Notes under the pieces: model-generated
Databases searched by the model: none
Seen by the model: the letters and a program-made list of their open reading frames with translations, nothing else
What the model was told of the DNA's origin: nothing
Translations under genes and position numbers: made by a program
In this document: piece after piece, positions 34,062-46,670 of the stretch
Position numbering within the stretch: position 1 is the stretch's first letter
How the letters are laid out: the number at the start of each line of letters is the position of its first letter
DNA from: Ctenosaura bakeri
Taxonomy: Eukaryota > Chordata > Lepidosauria > Squamata > Iguanidae
Reading direction: 5' to 3'
Length of the DNA: 64,000 nucleotides
Assembly: GCA_948474755.1 (NCBI GenBank)
Contig: CAOLHI010000919.1
Span: forward strand, 1 to 64,000

Positions 34062-34165
34062 CCATTTCCACACTAGATTGTTATAGCGCTATTATTCCAC
34101 TTCCAACATCCTATGGAATCCTGGGGTTTGCAGTTTAGGGAGGGGCCGGCCGACTTCTTGTAGTA
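34062..34165. mobile_element. PIF/Harbinger-like MITE, left half
   Basis: Left end ggccatttccacactagatt, interior ttatagcgctattattccac and tatggaatcctggggtttgc. The right half is absent. Confidence 0.6.
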
Positions 34166-35186
34166 ATGTAGTACGGAGCCTTTGGGCTCTCTGTCCCTTA
34201 GCTTCCCTGCATTCTGGTATTTCTTCCTTGTCTTCAGCCTGCTCTTGTGCACGAGAACTTTACCCTCCACAGAAGGTACACTGCAGACTCTTAAGTTCTT
34301 TAAGTGTGTGAACATCCAGCACCACTACATGTGCTCCCTCATTTAGTGTCAGAAAGTTCACCATTGCAAGTGCAATATAATATAGATTTATCATTTGAAA
34401 TCATGCAACTGTAATTTGTGATGGCTTTTTTATTCTTTTGGGAGTGGTTATAGCAGCAGGCAGTAAGTAAGTTCTGGCTTGTCTGGATGAGAGTTGCAGA
34501 TTGACTTGTACTATGGAGAATATCTGGTCAAAATTTTCAGTAGCAAGTGGAGGGGGCAGTAAGAGTTCTGCCTCCTTCTCCTTATATTTAATAGAAACAA
34601 TGTACGTTATGTGGATTAAGAAAATGCATTTGTTGCAAAATACATAGATCCACACTGATTTTAGTTTCTAGACTTCGGCAATGTTGTGTCCACTTACTTG
34701 GGAGTAGACCTACTTTTAGAAAGATGGGACGAATCTAGAATTTTCCGGATCCGAATCCCTGGAAGGTTCTGCGAATCCACGAATCTCAAATCTTTTGAAT
34801 CCTTTTTTACAAAAGGGTTTAACAAGCAAGGGAAACAAAGCGCTTCTAATGAAAAGTGTTTTGAAGCAGAATTTGACATCTTTGTTTAACGAAAAACAAA
34901 TTAAATAAAAGTTTTCACTTTCAGGAATACTTCTTATTAAGAATTACATGCAATTTAGAAGTAGCTCCAGATGTTGGAGGATGCTCAAGATGATGCCATC
35001 TCCTGGGTTGACTATTGCACGCACACAAAAAGGGCAAGGATAATCTTGGGCAAGACACACTCTCTCAGCCTTAGCAAAAGCCTAGGCAAAGGCAAACCTG
35101 CCTCTGAAGAAATCTGGCCAGGACAATTGTCATAGTTTTGCCTCAGGATCTCGCCAGATTGAAAAGGACATGAAGACCCTTCCTAC

Positions 35187-35232
35187 ACAAGCAGGAAAAT
35201 GTGGATTATTAATCCCACATTTTCCTGCTTGT
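35187..35232. repeat. foldback hairpin, 18-bp perfect arms
   Basis: Arms acaagcaggaaaatgtgg (35187-35204) and its exact reverse complement (35215-35232), with a 10-nt AT-rich loop. The surrounding 'gacccttcctac ... acagggcc' is itself inverted, so this is a small foldback MITE. The sister hAT copy has a decayed version at about 38120-38190. Confidence 0.8.
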
Positions 35233-35349
35233 ATAAACAGGGCCACATACTACAGTAGAGAGATATTCTGGGTCAAAACTGGATTTTTCTTTGCATACCT
35301 CCTTATGGCATCCTGGCGTTTGTAGTTTGATGATGCACCAGCGCACTTT

Positions 35350-35836
35350 GGCCCTTTTCACACGCGGGCAGCGAAACGGAGCAAGCCACGCCTAAACGGG
35401 GCTTACCTTGTTCCTTTGCCACGCACAGCATCCCGTTTTGCTGCTCCACACATTTGCAGCATCTGGCGGTGACGGCGGCGCTCGGCAGAGCCCAAAATGG
35501 TGGATTTTGACTGGCGGAGCCTCTCCACCAATCAGAGAAGCTCGCCAGCCAGAAATCCCACCCCCCCGCCCGATTTGCAGGGACGCCCTTTCGCGCATCC
35601 GCAAATACACATGGGCGCTGTGATGGGGCTGGATGGGGCTGGACGCCCCGTGCCTTTGAAAAACCACATAAAATGTGATTTTTCAAAAGCACGCAGTACC
35701 GCCACTTGCGGGCGCCCGACCGCAGATTTGTGTGTGGATTTACTCGCGAATAATCCACCCCAATTCGCGTAACGGTGTAGACGACCTCCGTGGAGGTCGA
35801 TCTACACCGTTTTTTTAACCCCATGTGAAAAGGGCC
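35350..35836. mobile_element. PIF/Harbinger-like element, long form A, copy 2, nested
   Basis: Inverted ends ggcccttttcacacgcg and catgtgaaaagggcc. The interior (tggcggagcctctccaccaa, atcagagaagctcgccagcc, tcgatctacaccgt) matches 27963-28438. The sister hAT copy at 37593-38463 shows the uninterrupted sequence (gcacactttggcagagaagg in reverse), confirming the insertion point. Confidence 0.85.
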
Positions 35837-37192
35837 AAAGGCAGAGAAGGCTCTCACACCTTGTCCAACTACAAACCCCAGAACTATGTATGAAAGAGCT
35901 TTGCAAGGGAGCCATGCAAAGGAATCTTCAGCTGTCCTTGAAATCTCAAGAACATTGTACTTTCCAGTCAAGTCTCAAGTCCTGCAACAAGGAAGACACT
36001 TTAAAAAAACGAAAAACAAAAACAGCAGCCTCTGGCCCAGACTCAATTCTCCACCCTGATGTCCGGTCTCAAGCCCTAAAACAAGGAAGGCATTTAACAA
36101 AAACAAACACCAGCCTCTAGTCCAGTCCCAAACCCTACCCTCCAGTCTCAAATCAAAAGAATAGGAAGAAGAGAATAATTACCTTGCAGAGGGAGGCAGC
36201 CCCAGGGGCAGGCAGCAGGAGTGAGCTTGATCCAGGACGCTCGTGCCAGCTCAGGCCTCCAAGTGTGCAGGGATTTGAAAGATTCGATTCGCCTGTTTTG
36301 GCCCAGGGATTCAGATCTGCTACTCTCAAATTATTCCCAAGGATTTGAGGATTTGCAGATTCAGTTGGCCCATCCCTATCTTTTTTATAGGTCAATCAGA
36401 ACATATTTTTTAAGAATTGGTAATTTTTTAAGAATTGGTAGTTATTGGACGTTTCGAAATATTGAATTATATTTTCTTATTTTCCTGGATCTCAATACAG
36501 TAAGTTTGGAATACTGGTGTGGTCTATTATTCAATTGCAGACTTACATATGGTAGGTATCTCTTCCAACTTTCAAGTTATGTTGTCATGAGCTTAAGTTT
36601 TTTGTGGTTTTAAAGGTACCCTCCATTTTATTTTACATTGCTTCTGATGTCCATTGAAAGATATGGCTTGTCCTGTTTTATTGCTCAAAATATGGAGCAG
36701 TACCATTCATGCATAATAATGCAGGAAATTAAAAAATGGGTACCTGCTGATGATGTCAGATGCTTTCAGAAGGTGCATTACATACATGATTACACACTCA
36801 CAGAGGGAAAGAGCTTACCAAGTATATTTGTATCTAAGTAGACAGAATCTTAGGGTAGCATATGTAGTTTGACATTTTATGAAATCCAAATAATTTCGCT
36901 CATGGGGTTGAACACTGGCAGTCTTGTTTCCAAATTGTCTCAATGGGCTGAATTTAGAGCACTGTGATCCTTGTTTTTCACTCCCCGAAGACAGCGTTTT
37001 TATTATATTGGAATTCTTGTTAACATTCATTGGCATGAATCATATTGTTAGTTCCAACTAGTATAAACCCATTGAGTCAGTGGGATTTACTTACATGTTG
37101 TCTCACCATTTAATTTAATATAGTTAAGAGTTGGGACTAACCAATAAGTTAATATAATGATGTTTGTTAGTATACAATTTCATGCCCTCCAA

Positions 37193-37570
37193 CATTTCCC
37201 AGATGAAAACTGGAGCATTTGAGGGCAACGAATGTCAGAGTGTGATCAAGATGGTGAGAGTTATTAATGAAGAAGAACAGATAAGCTAGGAGAGGATGCA
37301 GCAATTTGCTTTGGTTTGAACCTACCAAGAAGGGCACGATTTTGTCCCCTCCTCTCTTTCTTCCCCCTGCTGATTCAGTGCCAACTATTTTGTTCACTTT
37401 GAGCTCAGTTTGCAGCAACCGATGTAAGCAGAAGACGAGGGAGAAAAGTGAGAGCATGATAAAGAGAAATACTAGGCTTTCTAAAAAGCAGCTGGAAAGA
37501 AAAGTAGGATTACAGATGATCAATGCGGACTGTCCTTGCTGGACTGGGACAGTTGGAAGGTATGCAGTGT
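37193..37570. repeat. unclassified interspersed repeat
   Basis: The text 'ctccaacatttcccagatga ... gagttattaatgaagaag ... cagcaatttgctttggtttg' recurs at 51785-51890, 52625-52750 and, partially, at 17990-18115. I cannot assign a class. Confidence 0.5.
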
Positions 37571-37592
37571 AGAGATTTCTAATGGTTACCAT

Positions 37593-38463
37593 TAGGGACA
37601 GGCCAACCGAATCCTCGAATCCCCAAATCCTCAGCAAGGATTCGAGATTCGCTAATCCAAATTCCTGTGCCAAAATAGGCAAACCGAATCTTTCAAATCC
37701 ACCAACCAAATAGTTTGTTGGAGACCAGGACGCCTGAAAACCTGGGCGACCAAACATAGAAGAGGAGGTGGCAAGTAAGTGAGTTTTTCCCTTGGAGGAA
37801 TAACGGCCTTTACTAACAATTTCACAAATTACAGCTGGGGTTGTATTCTAAGGTATTTAAATTGAACATTTAATATTTAAGTTCAGCACTTGACTGGAAG
37901 GTACAATCTTCTTGAGATTTGAAGGACAGCTGAAACATTCCTTTGCATGGCTCCCTTGCAAAGCTCTTTCAGACACAAGTCTGGGCTTTGTAGTTTTACC
38001 AGGTGCCACATCCTTCTCTGCCAAAGTGTGCTTGTGCATCATCAGACTACAAACCCCAGGATGTCATAAGGAGCTATGCAAAGAAAATCCAGGATTGGAC
38101 CTGGATTATCTCTCTACTGCAGTATATGGCCCTGTTTGCACAGGCAGGAAAATGTGTGATTAATCTATGTTTTCCTGCCTATGTAGAAAGGGCCTCCATG
38201 TCATTTTCAGTCTGGTGAGATCCTGAGGCAAAACTATGACAATTGGTCTTGGCAAGATTTCTTCAGAGGCAGGTTTGCCTTTGCCTAGGCTTTTGCTGAG
38301 GCTGAGAGCGTGTGTCTTGCCCAAGGTTATCCTTCTTTCCCTTGCTTTTGAAACCCTTTTTGAAAAAGGATTTGAAAGATTCAAGATTCGTGGATTCCCA
38401 GAAACTTCCAGGGATTCAGATCCAGATTTGGATTCAGAAAATTCTGGATTCGTCCCATCCCTA
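37593..38463. mobile_element. hAT-like element, copy 2, with perfect 8-bp duplication
   Basis: Ends tagggacaggccaaccgaat and gattcgtcccatcccta. The target duplication gttaccat is at 37585-37592 and 38464-38471. It lies in the opposite orientation to the copy at 34717-36378 and shares about 85% of the compared interior, including the SINE-derived stretch. Confidence 0.88.
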
Positions 38464-38783
38464 GTTACCATTTTGCAGAGCCTGGAACAAAAAGATTTTA
38501 GTTTGAGCATTCCAGAATACAGTTCAGCTTATATTATCACTAGCGTGGAGCTGTTTTATACATCCAGCTAGCTGTGGCGTTATCAGTTTCAAAAGATGTT
38601 CTAGGGAAAAAAATGTTACAAGGGTAAACTGTGTTGCCCCTTCCTGGCACAATGAGTTTTTTGCTTGTTTAAATTGGCTCATTTTGTACCTTAAGTTCCC
38701 CTCTCCCTGAAAATTCCCCAATGTCTTGGACTACAAGCTTCATAATTCAGTTCCTAACTTGAGTGATGAGATTTGTAGTTCTA

Positions 38784-39501
38784 CAATGATGTAAACTCGA
38801 GTTGACAGACTTGAACTCAAGTCGGACTTAAGTTGCTTCAGTGACTCAACTCGGCCATAGATGATGCACTGACTCAACTCGACTCGAGACTTGTATATTT
38901 TTAATGACTGACTTGATGCCCTTGGGTTCCGTAACATAACACATTCATCCAAAAACCTTACAACTTTGAATGCCTCCATCTCTTTTTGCCTACTAGTCAC
39001 ATGACAATCTGTCCCGAGCCCAAAGTGTGGGTGCATTTCTCAGAGGGGAACAGCAGACGAGTTAGGCAATGGGCTTGAGATGGGGTTGAGGTCTGCTCAG
39101 AAGTCTGTCCCTGCTGCATATCGGAGGAGCCTTCAAAAACATTTCCTGAGAGCAAAAGACAAGACTTGCCCCTAGAGTGCATGGTGCATTTTTTAGAGGG
39201 GACCAGCAAATGTGTTAGGCAATGGGCTTGAGAAAGAAGGATCCTTCCTTTTAAAGCTTTTGAATCATCAAAGTAACATAGGATCCTATTCCCCACTTCC
39301 GAAGCTGCAGATGGCAAAATTGCAAACGTGGAGAGCTGACTCTGCTTAAATTGTTAAAACTAAATTTATTTCACTCTATCCAATAATTCTGGAATTTTGG
39401 TTGAGATATAAAGTTGGCTTGACTTGACTTGACTTGAAAGTGTCTTCAAGAACTTCGTACTTGATTTGAGATTTGGAGGTAGAGACTTAAATACATCACT
39501 G
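38784..39501. mobile_element. hAT-like element (TACATCACTG end), copy 1
   Basis: Ends caatgatgtaaactcgagt and ttaaatacatcactg. Perfect 8-bp duplication tagttcta at 38776-38783 and 39502-39509. The interior has gactcaactcgactcgagac runs. Second copy at 57346-57951, same orientation. No transposase frame. Confidence 0.88.
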
Positions 39502-39509
39502 TAGTTCTA

Positions 39510-41600
39510 TATACCTGGAACTCCCACATTGGGGAAGGCTATCCCAAAGCACGGTATCTTGCAATCTGCCAAGTGCATTTTATCACCAGTCTACATCTCT
39601 TCTTTCATTCTCTGGTCACCATCCAGACAATAAGTATACTATTTTCTCACCCGTCAAACAATGTGGATTGTTTATCTATAGTACAGTAGATAAATAAGGG
39701 ATTAAGGGTTAAACTCGTTTACTAGTGCCAACTAGAGTAAGCACACTGAGTTGAATAGTTTTGACTGTTTTGTATTGTTCTTATTTTGATGATCCTTCTG
39801 CTTTTTCTAGCTGCTTCCATGCTTTTTAGATCTTATAACTTTTACTACTGATGGTCTGATGCAATTGTGTTCGTGGCATTGAACTCTTTGGGTAAGGCAT
39901 CAGATTCTTTTCTAAATAAATAATTGCTAAATAATGATATGTGTTCGGAACTTCACAATTATAAAATATTATGGTCTTAAAAACTATTAGTGCTAATTAA
40001 TGGAGTAGAAAACTATCTAGCATCCCATGGCTGATGCTATCTTCTTTTCCACCACTGGATGGCTCTCTAACATTTGCTTTAAATATTTTTTTTTTCCCTT
40101 GAAACTGTTCCCAGTTTCTTTGTATGTAGCATGTCACTGCAAAGTTGTTTGGGGCTCTGAGCTTGAGCAGGGCAAGGGATCAGGATCCATCCAGGACTGA
40201 GGCTATTGCGAAGAGTGAACAACCACAGTTGGCCTTTGCACATTGTTTCTGGGTAAAGCAAAGACACAGCCAGAGTATAAGGGCAATTCTTTGGGAATTT
40301 GGCTTGGGCGGCTCTATGTGAGTCCTTACTTCCCTCCTGCATGTGAGCTCAGCATTGAAGGCAGGCAAGGCTAGACAATAATTCCCTTTAGAACAGAATG
40401 AGGTTTTGGGGACTTTGGGACTGTAGCAGGAGATGGTAGAGGCTTGCACAGTTGCTGTGTGGTGAGGAATTTTTTCTCTCCTTCTCTGTCTCTGAATACT
40501 ATCCACTGGATTCTCCATTTCTTGTTATTCTAATTCTTTGCTTTCCCTCCAAAGAGCTCAAAGCACACCTTCTGGCAATGGCACTGTCTGGAAATAACTT
40601 TGGGGCAGAGCTCCAGGGCCCGGAATGAGTTGGAGGACCCCTCAAGGCACTGTAGGGCTGGCATTCCTCATTAAGATGTAGCAAACATGAGCATCTATTG
40701 AGCCCATCACATTTAAAACCATGAAGTCCAGTATTAAGATTATCCAGAATTTAGTCAAGTTGACTGAGCAATTTCGAGAGCTGTAGTCCAAAAACAAGCA
40801 GTGTTTCCATAATTTGATATCAAACCACCAGCCAGTCAAATCCAGCAAACAAATTGAACATAGGTTTAAGCAGGATAATAGTGGGAGGCATCAGGAAGAA
40901 TTGTTTTCTAAATGCTTTCCTGTTTCATTTTTTAAAAGCCTATTTATAAAGTTTTCCCAGATCTGTTAGTCCTCTAGCTTGTGTTGTCCTCTAGTTTATG
41001 TTATCTATCACCGTCACTCCACTCCACAGGGCAAGGAAAGCCTTTTGTTTTATCAGTGTCAACATTTGCTCTGTTTCTTCCCTTTATCTCTACTCCTTCT
41101 TGATGAGTTTAGAACCATAAGAAACAAGGAATGTGCTTTATACTGTTAAATCTGAGTCAGCACTGCTGGCACTGATTGGGAGTGGTTCTCCAGGGTTTCT
41201 AATACGAAGTTCTCTTTCCTAACACCCTGGTGGGTACTGATAGTCACAGTGGGTAGTATGGGTAGGTGAACCAGTGACTCACTTAATATATTAAGGGAGG
41301 TATTGTGCTAGAGAATCTTTTCAATCGTGGTCTCGCTTGAAAAGATTAAGTAGTGGAAAAGATTCTTTACTTCTAGAGATGGCAGAGAAGAGCTGTCACT
41401 AATCGCAGATGGTAACAGGGCTAGGTGGACGAAAAACTTCACCTGCTTAGTATAAGTCCCTGTCCTGTGTTGACTGTACCTTGTGTCTATGATGTGTCTA
41501 TGATGATGAAGGAAAGGGCTACAGACAATGGATATTTGGAATACCTTTGAAGATTCACAAGTGGACAGAGGAAGAGATGTGACCAGGCAGGTCCTTGCAA
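39510..41600. other. no gene or classified repeat recognised
   Basis: AT-rich single-copy-looking sequence. Open frames of 60-112 codons on the minus strand at 40.1-40.8 kb lack known motifs and splice context. Confidence 0.4.
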
Positions 41601-41604
41601 CTCA

Positions 41605-42323
41605 GGCCATTTCCGCACGAGAGGGGAGGAGTGGCTCACTGTGTGTCAAGAGCAGTGTTTTTATACTCCGATTCGGAAACTGAATTCAGAGATTCAGAAA
41701 CTGTGCTGTGCGCACACACACACACCCCATTTACATCGTACTACTGCAGAGAACAGCAGTTGCTGCATCCGCAACAGCAAGTCCCTGGCTACTCCCATTC
41801 CCCTCCCTCACCCCGCCCCACCATTGCTGATTGGTCTGTTTTTTAAAAAACATACATATTTTTAACACATTTCTGTGTTGCTACGTTTGTGCGTAGGAAT
41901 GTATGTTTGTTGATATGTGGGAAAAAAACACCTTTTAACAGTCCATTACCAGATCCATTCTCTTCCCACTGTTCATTTAATACAGGAAGACAATAATGGC
42001 GGCAGCTTGTCCTCTAATGGGCGGAGAGAGATAAGGACGGGAATGATGGAAGGGGCAGCCTGGGAACACCCATAGCTGGCCTCTTCTGCAATGTGAATCA
42101 ATGCTACGCTTCTGCATGTAGGCAAAAAGCAAAGCAGAACCAGTTTGGGAGATTTACATCGGAGTTTTTCCAGTTTTCACATACAGCGGTTTTGCATCAC
42201 AGTGAACCATTCTAGGAGCTGAAAACATGCAGAACCACAAGGAAAATTACAATTCTTAAACGCTACAACGTGCAGAGCAGAGAGTAAGAATTTGACACTG
42301 CTATGATGTATCGACCAATGGCC
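41605..42323. mobile_element. PIF/Harbinger-like element, long form B, copy 2, TCA duplication
   Basis: Opposite orientation to 31416-32123. Left end ggccatttccgcacgagag; the right end lacks about 9 nt of the terminal repeat (atcgaccaatggcc). TCA flanks both sides (41602-41604 and 42324-42326), which supports the 3-bp duplication of PIF/Harbinger. Contains a short (CA)n at 41710-41723. Confidence 0.8.
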
Positions 42324-42329
42324 TCACTT

Positions 42330-44720
42330 TCCTCTTTGCAGTCTAGATCAACAGCTGTGCTAGGATTGGAGCCTGCCTTGATGGGCTTCTGTCCATGTCT
42401 GGTGGGATAAGAAGTCACCACTTCTTCAGGATTCACCCTTTCATTCCATTTCTCTTTCTAGTGTACATAAAGTGTGATTGCTTCAATTAGAGTGGCATAT
42501 GGAAATATATATATTTACAATTTTCCAATTTTCAATATATATTTTCCAATTTTGTTAAAGTTGAGCACCTTACTCATTTGAAATTAATTCTCCTTTGCAT
42601 TTATTTACATCATTAAAATTTGTGGGGATTGAATAGTGCTAGATCTGTTAGTAATCCTGTTTATTCCTTATACACTTTGTATATGTATGTGTGTGAACTG
42701 AAGCTTCCTAACTCAGCCAGCAGCAATAATCATGGAGGATAATTGAGCAAAACTGAAGTGTAAAACCCTCTCAGTTGGATATTATCATTGCTGGAAAACT
42801 GAGGAACAAAGTAAACAGGATTAATACTTTGTGTACTTAACAGCTTGGGATCTGATGCAGAACATGGTCATTTGGAGAAACTTTGATTTAAATATAAAAT
42901 TAACATATTTCTGGTGCTCATGGTTACAAGCCTGGCACGAGCTAGCTTAGGAACCGTTCTTGTTTTCAACTCAAGTTGAAACTTTCTTCTGCCAGTTTAG
43001 GGTAGGTAGTGTGCTAGTAAACTGAAAAAAAAAATTGAACAAAAAATTGAAGTGAAGTGAGTAATAGATATTTATCCTTTGTTCTGTCAGTTGTCCTGCA
43101 AATACTTCCTCCTTTTTGTCTTTACACTCTGTGTGATACATTAGGCTGGGAGAGAGAGCAACTGATTCTAAGTTTCCTAGTGAGTTGATGACATGGTAGG
43201 AATTTGAACCCCAGTCTTTCCAGTCTTAATCCGAGACTTTTGATTTCTCAAGATCAGAATGCCTAGGTCCTGGAGCAAAAAATAGACCCTTGGAACTTGT
43301 CTGTGCATGAGCTAGATGACAAAATTATATTATTCAGCAGAAGGCAGCCTTACTAGTTTAATTAGTGTCCTCTAAACTTACATTGTGAACCATTATTTGG
43401 GGCAGGATGGGGGAAAAGAAGGAAGAGCCTAGTCCTGTGGTTTCAATACAAAATGTTCCAGATTGAGTCCTTGGCATCTGTTGTGAGAGACTGCTTGCCC
43501 AAATATGATGAGAAAGACTTTTCTCTGCCTAAATCTCTCATCGGCCACTGCCTGTGAAATACAACCTGCCAGGCAAGATGGACCAGTGACCTGATGCAGC
43601 ATAATTCAGCTTCCAATTTGCAGTTGGTTTCCCACTAGCATAATTCAAGGTGATTTAAACCCTTCTTCTGTATCAGCCACTTCATCTTGGGTTCTGTACT
43701 TGTGGGTGTGTGTGCATGCCTGTGTGCATATGCCCATATCCCATGTGTTGTGACTGTTCCTTTGGCAGAGCAAGAAGCAAGACTCTTTTCTCTCTGAAGA
43801 AGCTCCTTCTTTGCAGGTGGGAGAAGCCCATAAGGTTAGCCACCTGTTCAGTGCTGCTAACAGGTGTATCAAGCAGTAGGCTTTCCTCTGGGAAAGAAGA
43901 CAAACTAAACGCAGCCAAAACACACAAAAAGCAGTGAACAGGAGAGACTGTAGCATAGCATCTGCTAAACATGAAGTCATGCTGCAGATTGAGATTTGCA
44001 TTAGGACGGGGGCTGGAAAGGTGTTAGAACCGTTCTTAAGGAAAGGGCTTAAGCTGCATAACAGAGCATATTCCTTGTTATGTTGAAAGTCCTAGATTCA
44101 GTCTGCAGAATCTTCAGTCCGAAGTGTCCCAAATTCATTTGTTGCCATATTCAGCCTAAAGAGTATAGGATATCAGCAACACACACACACACATACACAC
44201 ACAACCCTGAAAAGGTCCTGCTGCTTAGAGTAGATGATAACACATTACAACAACTTGTGATCTGATTCATCATAAAGCAGTATCATATGTTTATAATATA
44301 CAGTGGGTATGAATGCCTTTTTATATCAGCAAATAATTCTTTTAAAATAGTATGGGTCCCATGTATTGTCTGTGTAATGGCCAGTTCCCAACCTCCCTTC
44401 CTTCTTTTTTCTTTAAAAAGCCAAGATACCATCCCCTTTCCCTCTAATAGCAAACTCAGGTGGTTAACATATCTGTATCTTTGGAAATTAAATAGCTCCA
44501 CTCCAATAAAGGTGTTATTTCTCTACACTTGAGTGAATTAAATTTAAAAACTTAAAATATTTCTATATATTAATCAAAAGGAGGAAGGCAAAGGTTCTGT
44601 GGGATGTAAAATAGCCCATTGAGGACTGACCATGCACAGTGGCCTCCCAACCAGACAGAATGTTAAATGTTGATTGGAAACAAAGAAATGAATGGGGGAA
44701 AATGGGTATGAAGGTGTGAA
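42330..44720. other. no gene recognised
   Basis: AT-rich sequence with small (CA)n runs near 44178-44203 and a GT-rich patch at 43705-43730. No exon or domain is identifiable on either strand. Confidence 0.4.
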
Positions 44721-44723
44721 TTA

Positions 44724-44866
44724 GAATCATAGAATCTTAGAAGAGACCACAAAGCCCATCTGGTCCAGACTCCTGCCATGCAGGAATACACAGCTAATGT
44801 TGTCCTGAAGGATGTCCATTCAAACCTCTGTTTAAAGACCTTTGATTGTTCTACTTGAGCTACTTA
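44724..44866 (-). mobile_element. old CR1 3' end
   Basis: agaatcatagaatcttagaa then gcccatctggtccagactcc and ctgccatgcaggaatacaca: a diverged minus-strand CR1 end. Confidence 0.7.
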
Positions 44867-45360
44867 CAATTTACCATAATCTGGAAAAACGCATGGCTTG
44901 GTAGCAGGATTTCTGAACAGGAGTACTGCTGATGGGAGAAAAGTGCTCAGCTTTTCTGTTCACTGGTGTTGCTAACTAAAGATGATGGACATTGAAGTCC
45001 AGTAATGTCTGGAGGGCAACAGGTTCAGTTTCCATTTCTTGTCTGTATAAGAGCAAGTTTCCAAAGCCCCTTCTTTTCTCTGTGGTGCTGTTTAAAAAGA
45101 TCAAGATTGCATCATACCAAAGTGTGAGACTCAGGCTGCTGTGCCAGGGAGGGTTGGCTCAGTTCTCAGTGATTCCTGTACTGTTTTGAAAGACAGAGTT
45201 TAAGGGCTAGAATCCAAAACACACTTGCAAAAGGTACGATGGTAGACTATAACTGTGACAAGTTCATTTTTATCCCCACCTGGATGCCACTTGTATGATT
45301 TTTATATATGTAAAGTGGAGAGAGGTAGGACAGCAGGTCTGGATGAGTCACCCCATACTA

Positions 45361-45900
45361 TAGAGTCATAGATTTGGAAGAGACCACGGGGGCCATCCAG
45401 TCCAGCCCCTTGCCATGCAGGAACATACATCAAAGCACTCCTGACAGATATGGCCATCCAGCCTCTGTTTAAAAATCTCCAAAGAAGGAGACTCCACCAC
45501 ACTCCAAGGCAGCATATTCCACTGCCGGACAGCTCTGATCATCAGAAAGTTCTGCCTGAGGTTTCCTGTAGTTTGAATCCGTTGCTCCTTGTTCTAGTCT
45601 CTTGAGCAGTGAGGAAAAAAGCCTGTTCCCTCTTCGAATATTTAAACATGGATATCATGTCCCCTCTGAACCTTCTCTTCTGCAGACTAAACATCCCTGG
45701 CTCCCTGAGCCACTCCTCATAGGGCTTCATGGCTTCCAGACCCTTCGCCATTTTAGTCACCCTCCTCTGGACACCTTCCAGCTTGTCAACATCCTTTCTG
45801 AACTGTGGTACCCAGAACTGGACACAGTATTCCATATGAGGTTTGATCGAAGCAGAATAGAACAGTATTATTACTTTCCTTGATCTGGACAACACATGTA
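45361..45900 (-). mobile_element. CR1 LINE 3' fragment
   Basis: Minus-strand frame with MLSRSRKVIILFYSASIKPH, MEYCVQFWVPQFRKDVDKLE and MFSLQKRRFRGDMISMFKYS. More diverged than the copies at 17-22 kb, with frameshifts. Confidence 0.85.
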
Positions 45901-46670
45901 CCTTCCATCAGTTTGAGTCTCTGAAGACTGAGAAGAAAGTAAGCTTGTGTTTTGGAGGTCAGTGTTAATTGTTTTGCCCATGCTGCTTGCAAGTTTCTGT
46001 GGATGTTTTTGTTTGTTTTGGACCATGTGTTGTTCTCCCTGAGCGCACGGACTCAGGTAGTGGGGCTCTTGCTAAGTTACTGACTAGGTTGAAGGCAGAG
46101 CTAGCAGCCACTAGCTCAATATAGCAGCTACCTCAGTCTTTGAAGCTCACCAAACAGGAAGAGAAAAAGAGGCATTTTTATGGGCACTTTGTGCGGGACT
46201 TTAAGGAGAAAGCATGGACAGATGTGCTGCTGCATATATAAGATGATAAACATAGATAGACTTGTTGCAGTGACCTATATCACGTTAGTTTTCTTGCCAC
46301 AGGATCTGCCATGCTATATCCGGAGCAAGTGTAGGCTGGTTGCCCCTTTGGAAGAGAAGATGCAGCAGTGTGAGGTCCATGTAGCGATTGTGAGGCACAG
46401 CTTCACACCTCTGAAGTCATAGAGGTAACCTTTGAGGGCTGTGTGGTTGGAAGAGCTATTGTTAGTTCCCAGAAGAAGAATTAATGTATGGTAGTAGTTG
46501 GTGAGTTCATGCTGCATGGAACAGAACTGGCTGAAGTGTGCAATGGAAAGAGACCTAAGAATTTCTTTACTGAATCATCTACAGAAAATGGACTTATTTG
46601 AAGTGAACTGAAGAATACTTTTCTACTAGCTCAGAGTAAGTGCAATTTAATTGAAGTTAAAACTTACAAA

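Larger units (their letters stand above)
34717..36378. mobile_element. hAT-like element, copy 1, with nested Harbinger-like insert
   Basis: The left end gatgggacgaatctagaat and the right end gttggcccatcccta are inverted copies of a TAGGGAtGGG-type terminus. The interior is the reverse complement of the element at 37593-38463, with extra sequence at about 36000-36260. It carries a stretch of the tRNA-type SINE (agacacactctctcagcctt, aaacctgcctctgaagaaat) and an 18-bp hairpin at 35187-35232. The 35350-35836 insert interrupts it. Target duplication is degraded. Confidence 0.7.
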
